DNA of 64,000 nucleotides. Origin: Breviolum minutum Mf 1.05b.01 (Eukaryota > Sar > Dinophyceae > Suessiales > Symbiodiniaceae). How positions within the stretch are numbered: position 1 is the first letter of the stretch; the number at the start of each line of letters is the position of its first letter. A model generated the notes under the pieces. The model saw only the letters and a list, made by a program, of their open reading frames with translations. It was not told where the DNA came from and did not search any database. The stretch spans positions 45,980 to 109,979 of the forward strand of contig DF239102.1 of the NCBI GenBank assembly GCA_000507305.1, read 5' to 3'. Positions 45,404 through 56,494 of this stretch are shown piece by piece. The position numbers and the translations under genes are program-made.

Positions 45404-46802
45404 CCTTTGGAGTGGCTGGTTGGTTCACTAGCTATTAGCTATAGAAAAGGAATGGTTGGAACAACCCTTAAAGTCATGGAGGTTTAGAATTTGGAAGATG
45501 TTCATAAGATGTTCCAATTTTCAATTTGAAATGAATTTCATCAGGTGGTATGGTTGTCTTTTTCGGGTCGTTCCTCTGATGATTTTCAATGAAAGTTTGG
45601 GACATCTCTCGTTTCTGAAACATCTCCAGTTTTTTCGGCTTGTTTTTGCTGGAAGTTTTGATCCAATACCAATACCTGGAACCATGACGGTGACATGTGA
45701 GATTTTCCAACCTCACGACGCAAATGGTGTAAATCTATCTGCATACAATTGATTCACATAGTCTACATAGGATACAATGATAATTATAGATAGTATTATT
45801 GTAAGCATTTTGTTTTGCTGGCTTCAGTCACACATTGTAATCCATCAAACTACTGCAAAAAGGCAAAAACACACCACATGTTCACGAATCCAAACGGAAT
45901 CAAGAAATGATCATCAAGCATCATCAAACCATATGGCCTATGTTGATCTGTTTTCAGTTGCTTGGACGAATCTTCCTGTTGGGTCAACCAAGTAGGAATG
46001 GGATACAATGCTGGAGACGTTTGGCCTTGATCGTGAAGGCGTCTCAAGGGGCCCGGGGTCTTCTTAAGATCTACTGTTACCAATGGCTTGGTGGTGGGAG
46101 GGTTAGTTTCAAAACGAAGTTTTTCCACACAAAAAATCATCAAAAAATCATCCGTCCGACCGAGTCCCAGAAAACTTAAGTTGATTTTTGCAACTTTTGC
46201 GTGGTTGAATGTAGAAGAGGACGATTTGACTGAAGCCAGCATGTGTTGTTGCAGGTGGACAAGACCTTTTGGTTTGTCTCCATAGTATGCCTCAAAAATC
46301 CTCAAAATTAGGCACCCAAAGATGGCTAATTTTTAGTAGGAAACAATGGGAACCCAAATGGGGAGTATTGACACCATTGAAACACCCATCTTGAGCGATG
46401 CAAAATGTTCCATTTGGCAACTGGCATCGTTTGTCCCTGTTTCAACAAACCTTGAGATTGCCATTGTCCAAAAGTGATGGCCAATAGCTTATTTAATTTA
46501 CAGATCCTAAGCTTTGCAAGCTTGGAAGCACAGTATCCAGAATAGCTTCACACCTCGCCATCATTTCACCAAAAAATTGTCCCGCGATGAGTGGGTGAAA
46601 ACAACAGTTAGAAGGAGTTGCCAACAACAAAATTTATCCAAGATGCCATATGAGTTGGGTGTCCCAGTAGCAGTGGCAAATAAAGATTCATAGGGATCCC
46701 CTACTAAACATTTCCAGAATCTTGGTGGTGACTGGTGAGTGGCATCCTGGGAGGTGGGCCACACCCAACATATGAGACACTGAGACACCCATTTTCCATG
46801 AG
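45404..46802. other. Weak candidates only
   Basis: 45956-46075 on + (FLLGQPSRNGIQCWRRL after CTGTTTTCAG) competes with a 151-codon open frame on the minus strand (45850-46305). A short + exon VDKTFWFVSI follows GTTGTTGCAG at 46256. I cannot choose between strands. Confidence 0.35.
46664..46738. mobile_element. F8 short repeat (copy a)
   Basis: CAGTAGCAGTGGCAAAT ... GGGATCCCCTACTAAACAT ... GGTGGTGACTGG. Matches 59578-59650 in order. Confidence 0.55.
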
Positions 46803-46870
46803 GCACCAGCGATTGTCGAGTAGTGCTGAAGTATGTGCGCCAGAGGATGTGGTTTTTGGGATGTTTGAGG
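46803..46870 (+). CDS. Internal exon, unknown gene
   Basis: Acceptor TTTTCCATGAG, donor GAGG|GTATGAG. Reads HQRLSSSAEVCAPEDV then VFGMFE. The PEDVVFG text is reminiscent of GT31-type glycosyltransferases but too short to assign. Confidence 0.58.
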
Positions 46871-47201
46871 GTATGAGTTTGAGGTCTGAGGGTCGAGTTG
46901 AAGTAAAGTTCTTCCAACAGCTCTGATCTGCTTAAGGTGATCATTGTATATTTTCATAATGGGATTCATCATTTTTGCTAGGAACAGATTATGCTTATAC
47001 TTTTTGTTCTTCATAAACGAGTCACAAAAAATCAACAGAGAGTGGATTGGTTCAAATTGAATTCCATCCATGCGTCTGTAAGAGAGTGGGTCGGAAGTAA
47101 CTGCTTCAGCCAGTGCCTAGCGGTTAGCTTAGGCTGATGGCTGATTTCTACCTGTTGATCCGTTGGACCTGTAAGTTGCTGAGTTACAAGGGGTGTGTAA
47201 T

Positions 47202-47226
47202 GGAGAGAGAGAGAGAGAGAGAGAGA
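47202..47226. repeat. GA microsatellite
   Basis: (GA)n of about 12 units. Confidence 0.9.
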
Positions 47227-47466
47227 TCATGTTCGACCCCCGGGAAGATCTTTTAAGGCCAACAAAAAAGCAGAGACCTGATGTACCGACATGAGTGATT
47301 TGTGATTTGAAGGCAATTTTTAAAGGGTATGTCGGTGTGGCACCATCCTCATTACGCACCTGTTCATTTTTGCTGATAGGCCATACCAGATTCCAGTGCC
47401 CCCAAAGCATTTCAAATCATCTGTGTTGAAGCACATGGGTGGTAAACGTCAAATGTTTTTTTTCAG

Positions 47467-47803
47467 CATCCTTCAGAACTTGATCTGCACCAGGAGTGCT
47501 ATGGAGCAGTGCGTTCCTGGCGGTCCCGTAATAGAAGAGTGTGAACCACCTGAGATTGTTTGCTGAAAAACAAATGCGACTGCCAATGATTTGGGAGGAG
47601 TTTGAGATGGGCGATGTCTAGAGAATTGGCTGGGGGGGCTTCAAATTACTGAATTACTGGTGACTACTGAAAACACACACGTTCTTCCAGCGGGGGCGTT
47701 AACGGACCCTTTTGAGAAATCGCAACCCGAGATGTCCAGCTTGCACACCTTGCAGCTTGATAAGTATCCCAACACTCTGAACCTCCTACCGCCTTTGAAT
47801 TGA
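47467..47803 (+). CDS. Two-exon 3' gene end, possible GA donor
   Basis: Exon 47467-47536/47544 (acceptor TTTTTTTCAG; HPSELDLHQECYGAVRSW then RSRNR) and terminal exon 47691-47803 (acceptor GTTCTTCCAG; GALTDPFEKSQPEMSSL then LDKYPNTLNLLPPLN, TGA). To join in phase the first donor must be A|GAGTGT, a GA donor; GA and GC donors are known in Symbiodiniaceae. Each exon alone is convincing; the join is inference. Confidence 0.65.
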
Positions 47804-47959
47804 TCAATTTTCCCTGGGATTTTTCTTGTCCTTAGATGGAACCTTCGAAAGTTACCGTTAAGCCGGCCCGTTAAAGGCGGCTTAAGAACTCGGTGTTGAT
47901 AGGTATTGTACCGAGTATAACTTTAGAAACATCCCGGATTGTTGGTAGGGTTTTGCTAG

Positions 47960-48120
47960 CCAGATTTCAGCCAATGAAGGATTTCTGTAAACAGGACCTT
48001 TTACTTGACCTTTGTTTTGAAGATTCGGAGTATTTGAAGGACATCAATAGCAAATCAATGGATGTTCTTGGGAAATCACTGGATCAATCAAGCCCTGAAA
48101 GAGCAAAATTCACCTGGTAG
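47960..48120 (+). CDS. Candidate terminal exon
   Basis: Acceptor GGTTTTGCTAG, then FQPMKDFCKQDLLLDLC then FEDSEYLKDINSKSMDV to TAG. Confidence 0.5.
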
Positions 48121-48418
48121 ATGGTCGGTTGGAAGATGATTGTTTTCTGGTTGGAAGAAATATGACAACTTGTTGTGTGAGATGTTTCAACAGTTTCAAT
48201 CCATATGAAACTTGGTGCAGAAACATCAACTCAAAGTGGAAGGGATCTGTAGATTTGCGAGATTTGTATATAGAATCATATCACACCCTAGGCATCCCTA
48301 GTCTTTGACCTCCCCCTTTCTTGCTATAACAAAAAAAACACACACTACTCAGATTCATGACCTCCTGACCCCCCATGACACCCCAAAAAAAATCTCAAGC
48401 CCCAAGAGCATGTTACAG

Positions 48419-48502
48419 GTGGATCCAGGGTCCACAAGAGTTGACCCTACCTTCGCCGTTTTGTTAGTCATTGGGCCATTGGGACAGGCAGTTGCAAACT
48501 GA
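48419..48502 (+). CDS. Terminal exon with hydrophobic stretch
   Basis: Acceptor GCATGTTACAG, then VDPGSTRVDPTFAVLLV then IGPLGQAVAN, TGA at 48500. Confidence 0.62.
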   Translation: MDPGSTRVDPTFAVLLVIGPLGQAVAN

Positions 48503-48948
48503 TGCAGCTACAGATGACCAGTGTCCTAAGACTGAGGACTGAGAAGGGCCAACGGTCGGTGGAAAGGTAGAAATTGGACCCATTTGCAGAAAGAGTATGA
48601 AAACATAGATGCATCTATATGAATAGAAACATATATTGTATATATGTACATGTACTATAATAGTATTTATACACACAATGTGTGCATTAATGTAGTTACA
48701 TATACATATATATTACATTGTATACACATGTGTGTTTGATCTCTGAAGGTGTACGTACATGATCATACATGCACACATGTCTATTAGTAAATCTCAAGAA
48801 ATTGAATGGACAGGGAATATGGTATGCATTTGGGGTGTATATGCAAAGATCGCTATTTGATCGAGTAGCCCCACCCCTTTCAGGAAAGGATTCCATATCC
48901 CTTTGAAAGGAAAAGGAAAATAATCGACTCACATGTGCCAAACAGGAG

Positions 48949-49070
48949 GGGATATGTTACTTGGGAGGGTAACCCATTTAGGAACTAACACATTCCCCAA
49001 AAATGGCACTTTTGAAGATGATTTTCCTTTTCCCAAGGTGGGATATGTTAATCCCCTGGAGGGTAACCCA
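48949..49070. repeat. Direct repeat pair of about 28 bp
   Basis: GGATATGTTACTTGGGAGGG plus TAACCCA at 48949 and GGATATGTTAATCCCCTGGA plus GGGTAACCCA at 49041, same orientation. Confidence 0.7.
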
Positions 49071-49157
49071 TGGTAGTTTATTTTCCTATCCAAATCCAAC
49101 ATGAAGTTGTTTTGAGAGAAGTCCGACACTAGAGCATTGATTTTCGTGTCGCCTCAG

Positions 49158-49201
49158 CTGGTTGGGGTCCTGAAATACCACACGTATTTCACCGGTTCAA
49201 G
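49158..49201 (+). CDS. Short internal exon
   Basis: Acceptor TGTCGCCTCAG, donor CAAG|GTGTAC, LVGVLKYHTYFTGSR. The frame stays open downstream to CTWGLYHIPSAK. Confidence 0.55.
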
Positions 49202-49642
49202 GTGTACATGGGGCTTGTACCATATTCCCAGCGCGAAGATATATATATATATATATACATAAAAACATCTCCAAATTCTGGAGCCCCTTCCAAAATTAGG
49301 TGGTTACTCGATTTTAAAAACCAATCCATTTTTGTTTGAGATATGAGATTGGTCCTTCATTTGTGTCAACATGACCCCCTTTTTGCCACTGAACAATGGA
49401 TCGTTGGAAGGCTTTAATCAAGTCATGGTTCATGTGACAAAACCCAGCACGAGTTTTAGTGGTCAGTAAACCACTAGTGATTAGATGGTAGATATAGCCA
49501 CTGGTTGATGGATTAATCGGCAACTCTTGATATATACATCAATGTGTTGATTAATCATTTCGAGATCCATATAGCCATATCAACTAATGCCGTATTTTGT
49601 CCATCATCAACCCATCGCATTCCCTCCGCACCGAAATCTCAG

Positions 49643-49738
49643 TACGCTCGCGAAGTCGACGGCCCGGATCTCAGCTGCGGTGGAACAGCAGTCGAAGACC
49701 GATCCCCAAACCTCACGAAAACGGCACTGTACTGGTAG
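49643..49738 (+). CDS. Exon open in all three + frames
   Basis: Acceptor CGAAATCTCAG. Frame 1 reads YAREVDGPDLSCGGTA then VEDRSPNLTKTALYW (TAG, or donor TG|GTAGTT at 49735). The other frames read LAKSTARISAAVEQQS and RRPGSQLRWNSSRRP. GC-rich against its surroundings, so coding is likely; the frame is not settled. Confidence 0.6.
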   Translation, partial: YAREVDGPDLSCGGTAVEDRSPNLTKTALYW

Positions 49739-50137
49739 TTCTGCAAGTTCTGTTGCCTGTCAAGACAAAACTTGATTGTGGGGCTTGCTTTAACAGGTCA
49801 AATCACTGTGAACATTTGGTCCGGCCGTTCAATGGTATCTTTTTGTGTAAAAAGACTTTGTTGGAGTTCAAATCTAAGTCGAAAGATGTTCCCAACAGTC
49901 GAAAGGTGTGAGTTCATAATTCTTGGGTTCAAGTCGCAAAAGTGAAATCGTGTTGGCTTCAATGGCAATGCTGGGGGAAGCTTCGCAGTGGGATTGGGCA
50001 TGTTGGGAGTCCAGTCCGTGTTGAGGTCTAGCTAAAGTAAGCATGTTTCAGTCTAGGTCGATGTAGTTCCTCAAAGGATTCTTCAGCCCAGAATTCCAGA
50101 ATGCTGTCTTGCCAACATCCCCCCCACCTTCTCACAG

Positions 50138-50229
50138 GCAAAGCCGTGATCGACTGGGCGTATAAAGGAGGACGATTGCGCCTCTCTGTCTGGAACCCGA
50201 GCGAAACGACAAAACGGGAAGAAAAATGA
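50138..50229 (+). CDS. Terminal exon, unknown gene
   Basis: Excellent acceptor (CACCTTCTCACAG). Reads KAVIDWAYKGGRLRLSV then WNPSETTKREEK, TGA. Single good frame. Basic C-terminus. Confidence 0.78.
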
Positions 50230-50721
50230 CCTCCAAAGCATCCGAAATCTCCATTTGCAGATTTTGTTTAAAGGTCTGCACCGTTTTTTTTTGTTTTATA
50301 TGCACCCACTACTTTTTGAAGGGGAAAAAAAACACCTGGGTTTTTCCACGTTTCATCACTACAGTATCGTTGGAGCTGCAGAAATCCAAACGAGGAAAAC
50401 CAGCCACCAAAAATGTATTATTTTGGGAATCCCTCCAAAACTCCAGGCTAGCTATTTTTTTTGTTGTAGATGATTTGGGGATTTCTTTTAAACCCCGATG
50501 TTTGGGGAAATGATCCAATTTGATGAGCTTTGGCAAAGCACCACCTACTGGTAGACAAGGCTCTCCATGTTGCTCCAATAGAATGAGTGATTTGTTCCTA
50601 CAATTCCATGTGAGCACTAAAAGAGTGGCTTGTATATGCACTCTTACTTGGTTGATGACCATCTAATATCTTCTGATTGGTGGAAGAAATGGAACGTTTC
50701 AAGAATCACTCCTTTCATAAT

Positions 50722-50842
50722 GTTGATTGAATAAATCCTGCACCACTTGATTAAGGTAGGGTTTTCCCACGATTTACAGGGCTTGTTTGTTGTATAGATC
50801 CCAGGTGGTTTGCCAGATTTCTTCCATGAACATAGTAGGATG
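50722..50842. mobile_element. F3 inverted-repeat element (copy d)
   Basis: Arms GATTGAATAAATCCTGCACC and GCCAGATTTCTTCCATGAAC; ATTTACAGGGCTTGTTTG inside. Confidence 0.8.
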
Positions 50843-50900
50843 TGTTGATTTTTTGGGCTCAATCCTTACATCATCATGGGTACCGGCGAAAGAAGTGCAG

Positions 50901-50972
50901 GGTTTGTTTTTCCCACACATCGTCTCTGACAGAACCCAGTTGAACACCCGCGACTTGACAGTGTTTCTTTAA
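50901..50972 (+). CDS. Candidate terminal exon
   Basis: After AAGAAGTGCAG, GLFFPHIVSDRTQLNTRD then LTVFL, TAA at 50970. Lies about 60 nt after the F3 element. Confidence 0.5.
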   Translation, partial: GLFFPHIVSDRTQLNTRDLTVFL

Positions 50973-51047
50973 TGACCCTCATGAGTAAAAAGATTGGCTG
51001 CAGCCAATCCGGTGAATTTTGCGTTATCCATGCGATGATTCTGCAAG

Positions 51048-51115
51048 GAAGTGGCTTTGAACATGAAAGACACCTTTTGTGGAAAGCAGAATTGCTACAT
51101 GGGTCTGAGCACTCG
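51048..51115 (+). CDS. Internal exon, two possible frames
   Basis: Acceptor GATTCTGCAAG, donor CTCG|GTGTGA. Reads either SGFEHERHLLWKAELLHG or EVALNMKDTFCGKQNC. Confidence 0.5.
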
Positions 51116-51349
51116 GTGTGATGACTTTTTTTGGAGATGCTGCAAACATGGAAGCTTCAGGCTATTGCAGTTTTCCCGAGATGATGTACCTTCCAACGGA
51201 TCCAGTAATGATTTGATGAATATGGAATATTTGTACCGTAATAATTGTAGGAAGGTCAAGTGGATTTTTACTCAATTCGCGAGACACATGATATTTGATA
51301 TTTGCAGTTGACATATAATTGGAGCATGAATTTGTTGGGTGACTCTAAG

Positions 51350-52474
51350 AAGGGCATTCGAGCCTTTCTCATTAGCGGCATTTGTTTGGCACATGTACCG
51401 CTTCAGCATATCACAATGCTTCGGCCTTGGCAAATCGAAACCAAATTTCCAGCTCATCTTCCATTTGCTTCCGGGTAACCGAAGAAGTGGTGTTTGCCCA
51501 ACTTTAAGAGACGAAGTGGAGGCCCTTTTAAATTATAGAAGTAAGTCATGAAGGATATGAAAGTTTCTGAAGGAAATAAGGGCAAATTATCAAGGACAAG
51601 AATCAAGAAGAACCATGGAGCTGCACTCCACATTAAAAAGATCATGGAAATCTTGTTTTTAGGTTAAGAATTGAACGGGTCTTTCAAAATGAAGGTACTT
51701 CTTCAATTTTTGACTTCATGGGCTAGGCTTGTTGATTCTGAAAGACGTTTCATTCTCCACTTGGTATTTTCCATTCGAGCATACTGTAGGTTTTCCTTAC
51801 CATGTCGATTTTAAGGGCTTTGAGTTTGGAAAACCCGCCAAAAATCCACGACACAACTCGGGTTCCGACAATTGCCAAGGGGTGATTTCAGCAGGTGGAG
51901 TGTGAGAGCTCAGACATTCTCCAAGGCTGTTGTAATTTTTTAAGGTCCTAAAAATTGTCACCATCAGAAGGCCGTCAGCGCAAAGGAACTTGCAAAGCAA
52001 TGTTTGAAGTTGGATGAAGTTGGTAATTTTGCATATACTATATACATATACGTACATTATACATTATAGATAAAGTGAAGTGTGAAGGCATCCTGGTGGT
52101 GATCCTGCCATTATGGTGAAAAAAAACCTTTAAAACACACCTCCAATTTTGAGTGATAATCTCATGTGAATCATGTCAAAATTATACTGGGTGATGGTTT
52201 CAAACATTTTTTCTTTTCACCCCTATTTGGGGAAGACTTCCCATTTGAATATTTTTCAGATGGGTTGAAACCGCCAACTAGTACAGTTTCACAGGAGGGG
52301 TCAACAAAAATACACCTCGGTAAATTAACATAGCAATGGAAAATGGACTTTGGATATGTATGTCTTTTTGAAGATAGTAATATTTCCACTGCAACTAATG
52401 GGGCAAATTCCAAGGCCAGCGGAGATGATGAGAAGGAAATCCTTTTTGCACCTCGGATCCAATGTGAGGAATAG
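51350..52474 (+). CDS. Multi-exon 3' gene end with very short introns
   Basis: Candidate exons 51350-51474 (KGIRAFLISGICLAHVPL then MLRPWQIETKFPAHLPF; donor GTAACC), 51509-51540 (DEVEALLNYR; donor GTAAGT) after a 34-nt intron, 51663-51694 (LRIERVFQNE; acceptor TTTTTAG), 51816-51899 (GFEFGKPAKNPRHNSGS), 51968-52018 (KAVSAKELAKQCLKLDE; CACCATCAG) and terminal 52415-52474 (SGDDEKEILFAPRIQ, TAG). The last three join in phase 0 and the first two join (2/1). The middle junctions do not close, and the first exon has a second open frame. Function unknown. Confidence 0.6.
52189..52288. mobile_element. F4 inverted-repeat element (copy a)
   Basis: Left TGGGTGATGGTTTCAAACAT, right GGGTTGAAACCGCCAACTAG. 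Core TTTGGGGAAGACTTCCCA and TTTTTCAG shared with the copies at 60107 and 60949. Confidence 0.8.
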
Positions 52475-54200
52475 CTGCGATTCAGCGAGGGCCAGGGGAT
52501 CTAAAGACATCTTCAGTTGAAATGGATATGTAAAGATGGATATGCAGGGTAGATCTCAACTATCAACCAAAGACTATGAAAAGCAGGATAGTTGAACATT
52601 TAAAGACATCTTTAGTGGAAACAATAGATGGGACATGCAGACTTGAGGTTTTATGATTGACATGTTTTGACGACTTGAAGGATTGGGGGTAAAGACAGCA
52701 CAAAATGGGGATGTTCTTAAGTTTTTGCCAGCTGAAAATGATGAGTTCCAAGTTCAATTCATCTTTTCTGATTTCCAGTGGTCCATTTTTCAGCTTGAAT
52801 TTTTGTGATCGGAGGTGTCTTGATTTGAGGTGATGTCTCCAACTCTCCAGCTAAACAATCAAAGATTGGTTCAGTTGACATTAGCCCTCCATGAGAAATG
52901 GGAAATCTGTTAAAAACCTGACGTCACGCTGGCCGCTAGCAGCGTATGGATGCGTATGGTAGGTGTGGGAAAATCAGGGCATCTTCAAGTAAAACCTTCC
53001 TGCAGAGTTTCGCTGTTCATGGTCATCTATAAGGTAGATCTTGCACAATCGCCATGAAGCCTTCATGTTTATGAGGCAAACGGTACTGATGTCTCACCCC
53101 CACCACCAGAGCCCCTGGGAATTCTTTTGAAACATCACCGGACCGTGGATGAGATGATTCAGTTTCATTTTTTGCGCATCACCAAGCACAACAGGCCAAA
53201 ATCTCACCACCAGCAGCACCACCGGACCAGGGTGAAGCTCCTCCCCCCAAAAAACCCAATGTTCTCGGCCCTCACCGGGGGGGGATTTCATCACTTTTCA
53301 TCATCAACTTTCGTCAGGAACACCTCAAGGTCAATTCTGAGGATCGTCTCGGTGGTTCTGGCTTTGGTCTGGGCCCAAGGGAAAAAGTTACCCGGCGAGA
53401 TTTGGTTGGGGTCTCAAGGGAAACGCAGACCTCGAAAAATTGAGGTGGGTAGAAAAGTACCGGAAAAACAAAAACGGTTGAATATGTTTTGAAGCTCTGA
53501 AGTCATGTGTCACATCAATATATCAAAATGTTTGATGTTGATCCCATATTGCACACATAGCAAAAAGTCAGGAAGCATCAGGCAGATCATTGTGCTCTGT
53601 AAAAGATTCAACAACAATGATGTGTATATCAGACTGTGCCATTCCAAATAAAGGGGATTCAGAGCCACAATTTTTGTTCAGGGTGCTTCTCAAGAAAAGA
53701 TCAAAGGTAAAGGCACACCCAAAACAAATGGATGTTGGTACTACTTGCACCCACAGGATCCACGTTTGGTAGATTTCTTTACCTACATTTTCCGTAAAAT
53801 TCAACCACATGCAGGTAGAGATATACAATCCTCCCATCAATCCTATGGTGTATACTTGTTGATCCTCCAAGTATCGTTGCCTTTCCCCCCAAAAAAAACC
53901 TGGCGGAACTGGCATTCATTTTCTTCTGACAAAACCTGAAAACCGTGGCGCTTGACATTGGAATTCTCGGCGGCTTTCTGTAATTCATGACCTACCTATG
54001 GAGGGAGCAAACTGCGAGGGGCCAGGAAAACCAACCAACCAACACGGCCGAACAGAACCAACTGAAAGGTATTAACAAAATGAATACAAAGTTCCAGGCA
54101 TCATCTCCAAACCCACTGGGCAAGGTTGTTGATTGCTTTTCTTTTCAACAAACATCTATCTTTTTCATCCCTCCGTGCCACATATATTCAAAAACAAGTA

Positions 54201-54235
<35 letters not shown>

Positions 54236-54273
54236 TTTTTGTTCCAACTTGTTCCTGTGTGTTTTGGGGTCAG
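52475..54273. other. Mostly without firm genes
   Basis: An open frame of more than 121 codons on + (about 53110-53492: LLKHHRTVDEMIQFHF, later a hydrophobic IVSVVLALVWAQG) may be an exon. A block at 53997-54068 (donor AAAG|GTATTA) is open in two frames. F1 copy f is at 53750. Confidence 0.4.
53750..53848. mobile_element. F1 inverted-repeat element (copy f), diverged
   Basis: CCCACAGGATCCACGTTTGG and TCCCATCAATCCTATGG ends; TTTACCTACATTTTCCGTAA inside. Confidence 0.72.
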
Positions 54274-54417
54274 TTCCGAGGTCAGTTCGCCGCTGTTGAC
54301 TCCGTTGTGAACTTGCAGAAAATTGTGTTCACTCCAGATCCGCAAAAGGCCAGGGATTTTTCCCGCGATCTTTCTGTGGATGGATTCCTAACCCTAAGGA
54401 TCCATAAGTTTCCCTAG
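54274..54417 (+). CDS. Terminal exon, unknown gene
   Basis: Acceptor TTTTGGGGTCAG, then FRGQFAAVDSVVNLQK then IVFTPDPQKARDFSRDLS and TAG at 54415. Strong protein text. The last nine codons lie inside an inverted-repeat element (arm at 54392), so the natural end may be a donor lost or masked by the insertion. Confidence 0.75.
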   Translation, partial: FRGQFAAVDSVVNLQKIVFTPDPQKARDFSRDLSVDGFLTLRIHKFP

Positions 54418-54501
54418 AGTAGGTTTGATGGTCCCAATCCCATCCCCACAATAGGATTGTAGGCTTAGTCCCTTTCTTAGGACATATCTGGATCCTTAGG
54501 G
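54392..54501. mobile_element. Inverted-repeat element overlapping exon end
   Basis: CCCTAAGGATCC (54392) and GGATCCTTAGGG (54490) are perfect complements 110 bp apart. The right arm runs into GTAAGT. Confidence 0.65.
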
Positions 54502-55088
54502 TAAGTATTTTGGTAAACTGACAGCTGGCTAGAAAGCTAAGCATTAAATTTGTATATTGAATAAATTGATGATCCATTTTTTCCAGCCAGCTTTTCTAGT
54601 GTTTTACTCGAAAGTATCTTCGAGTTTTGGTCTTATGATGTCACCAGCATGGAAGTTGGCTGCTTTGGGATCATTAAATCTGATTGAAGTTTTATGAAGG
54701 GGGGAAGCCGGGAAGCCGTTCATTCGTTGGAGAGAGGTCTGCAGATTTTTCAAAGCTTTACAATTAAAGTGATGTGACAACTCTGATGGTGCCAGGGAGA
54801 TGTGGCCAAGAAGATTTTCGATTGGTGTCTGGGCTTGTGGATGTTTGCGTTGGTACTTGGTTATATACTCAGATTTAAAGAAGTTGCAATAAGAAACAAC
54901 AAGTTGCTTTGTAATGTTGGATTCTGAACGCCAACTTCTATTAGGTCAGAAGCCGCTACACAGATCATCATGATCCAACGTTGTAACATGATCCAACATC
55001 ATTCAGGTTGCATTTATTTTTCAATTGAAACGTTGGATCCATGGCATTTTTTACACACCACGAATCTCCCTGAGAGCGTTTTTACCAG

Positions 55089-55414
55089 GGAGCTTACTGG
55101 ATCCTTAGATGATTTAACTTCTGAGGGTCAAACAAAAATGGTTCCTCCCAAAACAAAGGAGAAACAGGTTCCAGGTAGTGAATTTACAGCAATTTGAAAT
55201 AGAATTGGTGCCTTACTCCCTACTTACATGCATCTTGCTTGAAGTAGAATGTACATGCTTTGATCTTATTGGAGTTGATGACATGGAACCAGCAACTATA
55301 CAAACACGAAAACCTCTCCTGGAAGTTGGAACTACAACAAAAAAAACCATCCATGAATACAGACAATGTGTGTTTAGTTTTAGTTGGGAGTTGCAAACAT
55401 CATTGTCCCATTGA
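55089..55414 (+). CDS. Two-exon 3' gene end with 22-nt intron
   Basis: Exon 55089-55167 (LTGSLDDLTSEGQTKMVP then PKTKEKQ) ends at CAG|GTTCCA. A phase-0 exon begins at 55190 after ATTTACAG and runs 74 codons to TGA at 55412: QFEIELVPYSLLTCILL ... FDLIGVDDMEPATIQTR ... HEYRQCVFSFSWELQ. The two frames differ, so the 22-nt GT...AG gap must be removed to join them. No domain recognised. Confidence 0.75.
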
Positions 55415-55672
55415 AGCATGATTTATTTCTTGTGTGTGTTTTTTTCTGCTTATCCTAATAGTGGAAAGTGAGTTGGTGAAACATCGCGAATTTTCGTGGT
55501 TCATGTCATCCTGGTGGTTGCGATTGTATGCTGAGACCCAAACTCTACAGTGGATTTGTGGATGAGGTTTTTTGAAAGGGACACTGAGATGGATTCCATC
55601 TACCATTTTACGTGTTCAATCTTTGAGAGGACAAAAGTTTTTGCCTGTGTGTTTTCTCATGCTGCCCTGCAG

Positions 55673-56494
55673 GTTGAATAGCGACACTGGAAAGAAAGCT
55701 GGCATTCCTGCCAACAAGGCACATGTGGGAATGGTGGAGGGACCCAAGACAATCCTCTCGCGACATCGGGATCTGGCAGGGTTTTTGAAGACCGAAGAAA
55801 TTGATCGAAAGACCAGAGATATCAGACATACACTTGATCCATATTCATCGGAGGATATGACCACTTTTGCTAGGGGTAACCATAGGATTTGCTCGACCAT
55901 ACAAGTAGAGTGCGCCATCATTTGCATAAGATAGTCAGATGTGAGCATGGTGTGTACCATGGATTTACAATGATTTACATGTACTATAGTACCACTATGT
56001 GAGTAAACAAGCTCATTCAGATCTTGGGTTATGGAGAAATTCAGTTTTGAAAAACCCCAGGTGTGGCTTTTCGATGACCATTTGGGCAACGCCGGAGAGA
56101 TGGGCAAATACGGCTTCAACGGGAGAGAGGCACATAGGAAAATGGATTTGCCTGCTGTCGTTTGCATGCTGCAACGGGATGTCCTGCATGTGTTCTGGAG
56201 TTTTTGTTCCGTTTTATTGTTGGGGTTCCAAGAAAAAATGGTACTCGACTCGTACCCTGAACTTTGCCTATCTTCTCCTTGGAATCCAATATGGTGGTGA
56301 ACCTCCCGGTCAGAAGGTATACCATTTTGGAAACTGCCATCAGGGGGTTTCCAGTGCCCTGCTCTGGGGGGTTCCAGGTCTCCTGCAAGACTCGTGATCA
56401 AAGTATTGGCAATGGACTTGTCGGCCTGTGTGGGGCAGAATTGTACCTTGGTTTAAAGCGTTTCTTTTGGTTATTCTCTCCAGGAGTGTTGTAA
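55673..56494 (+). CDS. Multi-exon gene, unknown
   Basis: Exon 55673-55875 (acceptor TGCCCTGCAG; NSDTGKKAGIPANKAHVG ... DLAGFLKTEEIDRKTRD; donor G|GTAACC), exon 56021-56251 (acceptor CTCATTCAG; FEKPQVWLFDDHLGNAG ... KMDLPAVVCMLQRDVLHV; donor TC|GTACCC) and terminal exon 56314-56494 (YTILETAIRGFPVPCSGG ... GNGLVGLCGAELYLGLKR, TAA). The second and third join in phase (2/1) over a 62-nt intron; the first does not join the second with a canonical site. A 261-codon open frame on the minus strand overlaps and is taken as a shadow. Confidence 0.72.

Noticed and set aside
55616..56401. 261-codon open frame on the minus strand
   Set aside because: It lies opposite + exons with better protein text and splice sites (55673, 56021, 56314). 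Its own text shows no domain, and it spans the introns of the + model.
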